A stretch of DNA of 64,000 nucleotides, from the NCBI RefSeq assembly GCF_000143415.4, contig NW_003314414.1, forward strand, positions 215,626 to 279,625, given 5' to 3'. The DNA comes from Selaginella moellendorffii. Taxonomy: Eukaryota > Streptophyta > Lycopodiopsida > Selaginellales > Selaginellaceae. The number at the start of each line of letters is the position of its first letter. Positions within the stretch are counted from its first letter, which is position 1. Below are positions 55,520-64,000 of this stretch, piece by piece. The translations under genes and the position numbers were made by a program. Under the pieces are notes generated by a model that saw only the letters and a program-made list of their open reading frames with translations, was not told the DNA's origin and did no database searches.

Positions 55520-55813
55520 CTATTGGTTTGCTGGATTGCTCACGCTCTTCAATTTGGCCTCCACCAGTGCCAGTGTGGCGTCCATTCGCAAGATCCTCCT
55601 GTTCGACATCACTTTTATCAACATAGTGCAGAAGAAACGCCAGGATTTTTACTGGTGTAAATGACTGAGCCTTGTGTCACACGCGCTCGAGACCTTGTTG
55701 AGGAGCTCCACCGTGTTGATTATAAAGACATTCACCTGATACATCAGATTGTCACTGATTTCATTCACACTGCCTACCAGAAAGAGCGTCCGCTGGTCCA
55801 CCTCGTGCTGCAT
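55520..55813 (-). CDS. Small coiled-coil protein resembling WASHC3 (CCDC53) or BRK1
   Basis: Two exons, 55653-55813 and 55520-55598, joined in phase by a 54-bp GT-AG intron (SHLHQRILRMDATLALVEAK), giving 79 residues. The sequence is amphipathic helix: VNVFIINTVELLNKVSS, CDTRLSHLHQRI, LRMDATLALVEAKLKS, ending NPANQ. The FLN.S..C..+L..L..RI...E..L..+EAKL pattern is that of WASH complex subunit 3; BRK1/HSPC300 of the SCAR/WAVE complex has a related but different pattern. Both would place it in actin nucleation on membranes. The start ATG is inferred; an upstream exon after the 3' splice site near 55836 is possible. Confidence 0.55.
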
Positions 55814-55868
55814 CTCAATGAAATCCAAAGCCCTAGGTGAGCAAAACAGCTCTTACTTATTTCTTGTG

Positions 55869-58456
55869 CTACCACTGGAACTTGGCGGCCAGCAGCACCT
55901 CCTCGTACTGCTGCGCGGCGTGATCCCAGCTCAAGTCCTGCTTCATGCCCCTCAGCTGAATCCCCCTCCAGCTCTCCTTGTAGTCCCTGTACGTCCACAT
56001 CGCATTCCCGATCGCATGCGTCATGGCCGACGCCTCCGCCCGATCAAACGTCCAGCCCAGCCCCGAGTTCGTGAAGGGATCAAAGGGCGTCACCGTGTCC
56101 CGGAGGCCCCCGACGGCATGCACCACGGGCACCGTGCCATACCTCATGGCGTAGAGCTGGTTGAGGCCGCACGGCTCGAAACGCGATGGCATGAGCAGGA
56201 TGTCCACGCCGGCAGTGATCCGGTGCGCAGTCTTGACCGAGAATCCCACCCATCCACGCACCTTGTCCCGGTGCTTGGCCTCAAACGAGCGTAGTAGCTC
56301 CTCCAGGTCGGGCCTGCCCGTTCCCAGCAGCACCAACTGGACGTCGTGGCCCATCATCCACGGTATCGCCTCGGCGATGATGTCCACGCCCTTCTGGTAG
56401 TCGAGCCTCCCAATGAATCCCAGCAGCGGCACGTCGGGTCGCACCGGGAGTCCCAGCTCCTTTTGCAGCGCCGCCTTGCAAGCGGCTTTCCCAGTCTCGA
56501 GGCTCGCGCTGCTGTACTGCTTGTAGCCATCGCCGACGAGGCACTTGTCCACCTCGGGGTTCCACTCCGAGTCGTCAATGCCGTTAACCACGCCCTTGAG
56601 CTTCCACGAGTTCTCTCGCATCACGCTGTCCAGCCCCCAGCCGCCTTCCTGAGTCTGGCACTCCCAAGCGTAGCCATGGCTCACCGCAATCACTCGGTGT
56701 GCCGTGAGGATACCCGCCATGAAGATGTTCATGTGTTCCCCTCCGATTGGATCGTAGAGAGCAAACTTGTCCCGGAAGTGGTCTGGCAGCCCAAGCTTTC
56801 CGAAGTCACTCAGAGGCCCACGTCCCTGAATGCAGGACACCAAAGTTTACGAGGGATGTGCTAGAAAAGAAACAAAAGCACCTGATGCGCAATGTTGTGA
56901 ATGACCAAGACAGAGCGCGTATACTGCATGAGCTGATTGTCACGGTAGTACGCCTGCAGGTAAACGGGCAGCAGAGCCGTGTGCCAGTCGTTTGCAATAA
57001 ACACGAGGTTCCCATCCCCGTAGCAGACGCCACCGCAAGGGACATGCCACGGAATCTACAAGAAGCAAAGACCACCACTAGTACTCTCCACGTTTGCGAG
57101 TGCTATACTGACCTCAACAGCCGCTTTACACAGGAGAATCATGCGAGCCAGTACGTCCTGACAAAGATAAACAGCAAAACATGAGTCTTTCCAGTTTGCT
57201 ACTCACATCCTGCTCACCTCCCTGGAGCCGCCATAGATGTCGTGACACCAGCCATGGAACACAGGCGAGTCCACAAACACAAAGTCCACACCATCGATGT
57301 AGGCATGAAAGTAGCCAACTTCCATGTCCTGAAAAAATCAGATTTTGTCTACGACAAGAGTGGATGACCAGCGAAATATTGTCACACCGTACCTGTCCAG
57401 CTACGTTATACACCTTTCGCACACCCGTCTCCCATGCTTCGACGTAATTCTTGTAACGAGGAGCGACAGCCTGCAACCATGGAACGCACAAGTCAGTCGG
57501 GAAGGCCGTCGAGATGAATACCGACCATAACACGGTGACCCCTCCGTGCCAACGCCTTTGGTAATGCCCCCACGACATCGCCAAGCCCACCTGTATATCC
57601 GTGCGTTAGTCGGCCGATCCAGGTGATCGAGGAAAAGCTCGAGCTTACCGGTCTTAGACCACGGTGCGCACTCGCACGCCACAATGACCACATTCATGAC
57701 ATTGGTTCCGGCCAGTGGCGGTGCCTCATCCAAAACTTTCTTCTGGATGGGTGATCCAGAGCCGGCTCTGGCCTCGTCCAAGCCGGAGCCAGGGGGACGA
57801 ACCACCCGCGGTTCTGCCGGTACAAGTACCGAAGGTGAAGGTGCCGGGCTTGATTGAGGAGGCCGCATTGACTGCGGCGGCCAAGCACCGATTCCAGGTA
57901 CACTTGCCGGACTGACTTCTCCATCGCTAGGCTCGAATGGACTGGAGTTTTCCTTCTCTTTCGTGGTACCAAACTCCTGCGTCAAGGTGTTGAGGAGCTT
58001 CTTTCGTTCGGTGACCTGCGAGAAAGCAGTGGAGTTGGCGAGAGAGATTGGCATACAAACAATGTAGCAAACTTTAGAAGAGGAGAATGGTTTGCCTGCC
58101 TGTTCAAGAAGCTCCTTTTGCAAAGCCAGTAGCCTCTGACCCTCGTCGACTGCTGCTCGCACGCTGGCATCCTCAGCATTTTGACCGGCTTCACCACCAT
58201 TTCTATCCGCCGCTCTCACGATCCACAGCTTCCCAGACCTTGCCAGTCCATGGCCCCTCCAGCTCCAGCAGCGCAATGCAGCCCTGTCCACAGCGCCACA
58301 GCCACTCGCTGACGCTCCATCGTCCTCGCCGGGCGGGCGATTCCTCCTCTTCCAGTTGTGCGGCGAACAAGGAGAGGAGAAATGGCGGCGATCGGCTGCG
58401 ACGCCGGCGGCAGCGGCAGCGGTGACAATGGGCACGACCACGGCCGAGGGTGCCAT
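55869..58456 (-). CDS. Soluble starch synthase II-type glucosyltransferase (GT5)
   Basis: About eight exons. The start at 58456 ([18 protein letters not shown]) gives a plastid transit-like N-terminus, followed by a variable Pro/Ser-rich arm. The catalytic part opens with [16 protein letters not shown], which splices to [13 protein letters not shown] to form the ADP-glucose-binding KTGGLGD motif. It continues through [55 protein letters not shown] and [20 protein letters not shown] and ends AAKFQW. It adds glucose from ADP-glucose to growing starch chains in the plastid. The isoform call (SSII) rests on the N-terminal arm and the overall match. It is divergent from the AlaRS gene, with only 56-98 bp between start codons. 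Confidence 0.9.
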
Positions 58457-58512
58457 CCTCGATCTCTCACTCGCTCATCTCTCCGCCCGTGTGCTTTTGC
58501 CCTCGGCCCTCC
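58457..58512. promoter_or_regulatory. 56-bp head-to-head promoter between starch synthase and AlaRS genes
   Basis: The ATGs at 58456 (-) and 58513 (+) are 56 bp apart. If AlaRS starts at 58555 the gap is 98 bp. Confidence 0.55.
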
Positions 58513-62138
<3,626 letters not shown>

Positions 62139-62187
62139 TATAGCACATACTTGTCTCTGCACCGTGTCAAAAACTGTATAAAATTGC

Positions 62188-63449
62188 TCACTTGAGAAGC
62201 TGCGCTTGTCGCAATTGATCTACAACACCTTTGGACTTCTCTCCTTTCTCAGTTCTTAGTACCTGCTCATTGACACGAGTATATCAAGAATAAAAGACAC
62301 AAGAAAAACCTCCTTACCTTGTCAATGAGTCCATAATCAACAGCCTCGTCCGGGCTGAAGTACTTGGGACGACGGATGTCCTCCTCGATCTTGTCTGCAG
62401 GTTGGCCTGTATGCCTCTCTAAAAGCTCAACCTGGAGCCCAAAGGCTTCGTTAGTCACGTGATAGAAAAAAAGAAAAACATATCCATCCATCCTCTTACG
62501 TACCAAGTCTTTTTTCAAGTTGCGAACTTCTCTGCGTGCAATATCGATGTCAGTAGCCTGCCCCCGAAACTGTGCAATAGGCTGCCATGCTCAATCCAAA
62601 TGGAAGGAATCAGTGCCTCCAGAAATAAAAGAAAAACGAAGAGAAAGCCGACCTCTTTGAGCATGATGGTGGTCGAAGGCAGCGCAGATCGATTTCCTTT
62701 TGCTCCAGCGGCTAGAAGCAACGCAGCCTCACCCCACGCATTCCCAACGCAGAGAGTGAATATCGGCGGCTTCACGTACCTGGGGACCAAAAGCTCCATG
62801 AGAAAAAAAAAAAAAAGACACAGACAATCACGCGAGACACTTACTGCATGGTGTCATACATTGCCAGCGCCTCCGTTTCATATCCCAACTTCTCTCCATC
62901 CTGACGAGCAAAGGAAACGAGTGAAGAATAACAGGAGGCATGGAAATACCTTGGTAGTGCCTGTCGAGTTGATGTACATGTAGATTGGTTTCTCGGGATC
63001 CACGAACTGCAAGTAGAGAAACTCTGCCATGATGAGCTCCGTGACTGCTGGAACAAGTGACATGCCCAGAAAGACAATCCTGTTGTGGAAGAGATAGGAT
63101 GGGAGATCGGGGGGCGGCTGTGCCGACGCGTCCCCTCGGACAAAAGGAATCACCTGTAAGAGAGAGTGTGTCAATTCAGAGGAGAGAAAGGAGTATCACT
63201 ACTGACCATGGTGACTACGCCTCTGCTACCGCGTTTCTTGGTAGAGGAGAGCAGCGGTGATGAGAGTGAGAGGCTCTGCCCAGCGAACAAGCAGCATCTA
63301 CTTCCTCCTACAAGCGGCTGGAAGAGCTCAGTTCCCAAACTAAGCCTCTTCTTGCCGCCCGCCACTGCCCCTCCAAACCCATCCTTCCTACCGCTGCTGC
63401 TTCCACACACAAACCAATTGCGCTGGCCGAGACTTGACAAGCCCGCCAT
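62188..63449 (-). CDS. ClpR4-like inactive subunit of the plastid Clp protease
   Basis: About seven exons. Starts MAGLSSLGQRNWFVCGS, a plastid transit-type N-terminus. The Clp core: FHNRIVFLGMSLVPAVTELI, YMYINSTGTTK, YVKPPIFTLCVGNAWGEAAL (the catalytic-Ser region, where the usual Ser is missing) and GAKGNRSALPSTTIMLKEPI (the catalytic-His position is also changed). The region after RRPKYFSPDEAVDYGLID ends LRQAQLLK. Loss of Ser and His defines the ClpR subunits, which build the ring but do not cut; the NAWGEAALLL block is closest to ClpR4. It acts in the stromal Clp core complex. Confidence 0.88.
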
Positions 63450-63535
63450 TGAGCTACAAACCCTCCTCGGTTTTCCTTCTCCACATTATACTAAGCCTTA
63501 AAACACCCTACGCCCAAAACTTTCCTAGACATGGT

Positions 63536-64000
63536 TTAGCTCCGCTTCGTCTTTCCATGACTCTTCACCTCGTCCATGATTCCCTGCGACAGCTCGTCCA
63601 CGGTGTAGTTCTTTCCAAAAAAATTCACAAACTCCATTTTCGGGTCCATGAGATACCTGGTAGACAAGCAGAGGGGAAACAATCAGCTGGAAGACTAGCA
63701 AGCACCACTCACATTATGATGGAGTGATCCACCAGATAGTCATCGCCTTCGTCCCCAGTCTTCATGTAGTAGACCCGAAACGACTTTGCCACCTGCTTGA
63801 TATCTTCGGGAGCTCCGGTTAATCCCACTAGCCTGGGATGAAACTCTGCACGCCACAAATGGATGAGAGCAAAAGACATAACTTGCGGTACCTTGCACGT
63901 ATTCTTTCATCTGCTCCACCGAGTCGCGCTCTGGATCCACAGACACAAACAACGGGGCAATCTTCAAGCCAGATTTTTTATCTGCACAGGCCAGGAAGAA
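63536..64000 (-). CDS. SCO1-type mitochondrial copper chaperone, 3' part (runs out of the window)
   Basis: Three exons are visible: 63892-63981, 63713-63845 and 63536-63656. The 5' exons with the CxxxC copper site lie beyond the right edge. Visible sequence: [59 protein letters not shown] (with the conserved His ligand in VDHS) and [17 protein letters not shown]. This is the SCO family, which delivers copper to the CuA site of cytochrome c oxidase in the mitochondrial inner membrane. Ends HGKTKRS. Confidence 0.9.

Overview
The window looks like a nuclear segment of a land plant. It encodes plastid-type genes (ClpR4-like Clp subunit, plastid bL28, soluble starch synthase), a DYW-class PPR protein and SDP1-type and SPPL-type proteins, all with very short GT-AG introns (about 50-65 bp) and tiny intergenic gaps. 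That combination fits a lycophyte such as Selaginella; the genus is an inference. All coordinates, splice sites and homologies were read by eye, with no database search.

The left 40.6 kb is a transposon island. Positions 1-2717 hold antisense, rearranged pieces of a small non-coding LTR element. A complete copy of that family, with direct LTRs, a primer binding site and a GATAG target duplication, lies at 37325-39202. A second, much younger miniature LTR element (162-bp LTRs, one difference, ACAAA duplication) lies at 35556-36231. Between them sit two large DNA transposons. Element 1 (4614-23362) has terminal inverted repeats and a TAAG target duplication. It carries a DDE-type transposase gene of the kind with a DN..ENKN / HTHED signature on the + strand, and a divergent - strand gene region encoding ParB-like, degenerate methyltransferase-like, acidic and HAD/FCP1-like parts. 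A 5154-bp internal-deletion derivative of the same family (7280-12433, TGTA duplication) is inserted into element 1 in opposite orientation, which explains the large inverted duplications. Element 2 (23597-35510) is MULE-like with a SWIM-type transposase. It also carries a ParB-like plus N6/N4-methyltransferase-like gene, a tandem pair of zinc-binding-type genes and a microprotein gene.

The most striking result is a shared cargo. Two transposons with apparently unrelated transposases both carry a ParB-like + methyltransferase-like gene and, close to the right terminus, an ~80-residue microprotein with the signatures LPxSPYYTPG and NAPVTSETTIQSK. Element 1 also contains about 38 copies of a 22-bp near-perfect palindrome (half-site ATGGCRTGNGG). 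These sit in its ends, in its divergent promoter and inside at least five of its introns. I saw no such copies elsewhere in the window.

From about 40.9 kb to the right end the window is gene-dense: FKBP62-type FKBP, bL28c, PPR-DYW, SDP1-type lipase, SPPL protease, an RNI/LRR-like protein, holocytochrome c synthase, SYP7-type syntaxin, a WASHC3/BRK1-like small coiled-coil protein, starch synthase II, alanyl-tRNA synthetase, ClpR4-like, and the 3' part of a SCO1-type gene. Two gene pairs there start head to head with under 70 bp between start codons.
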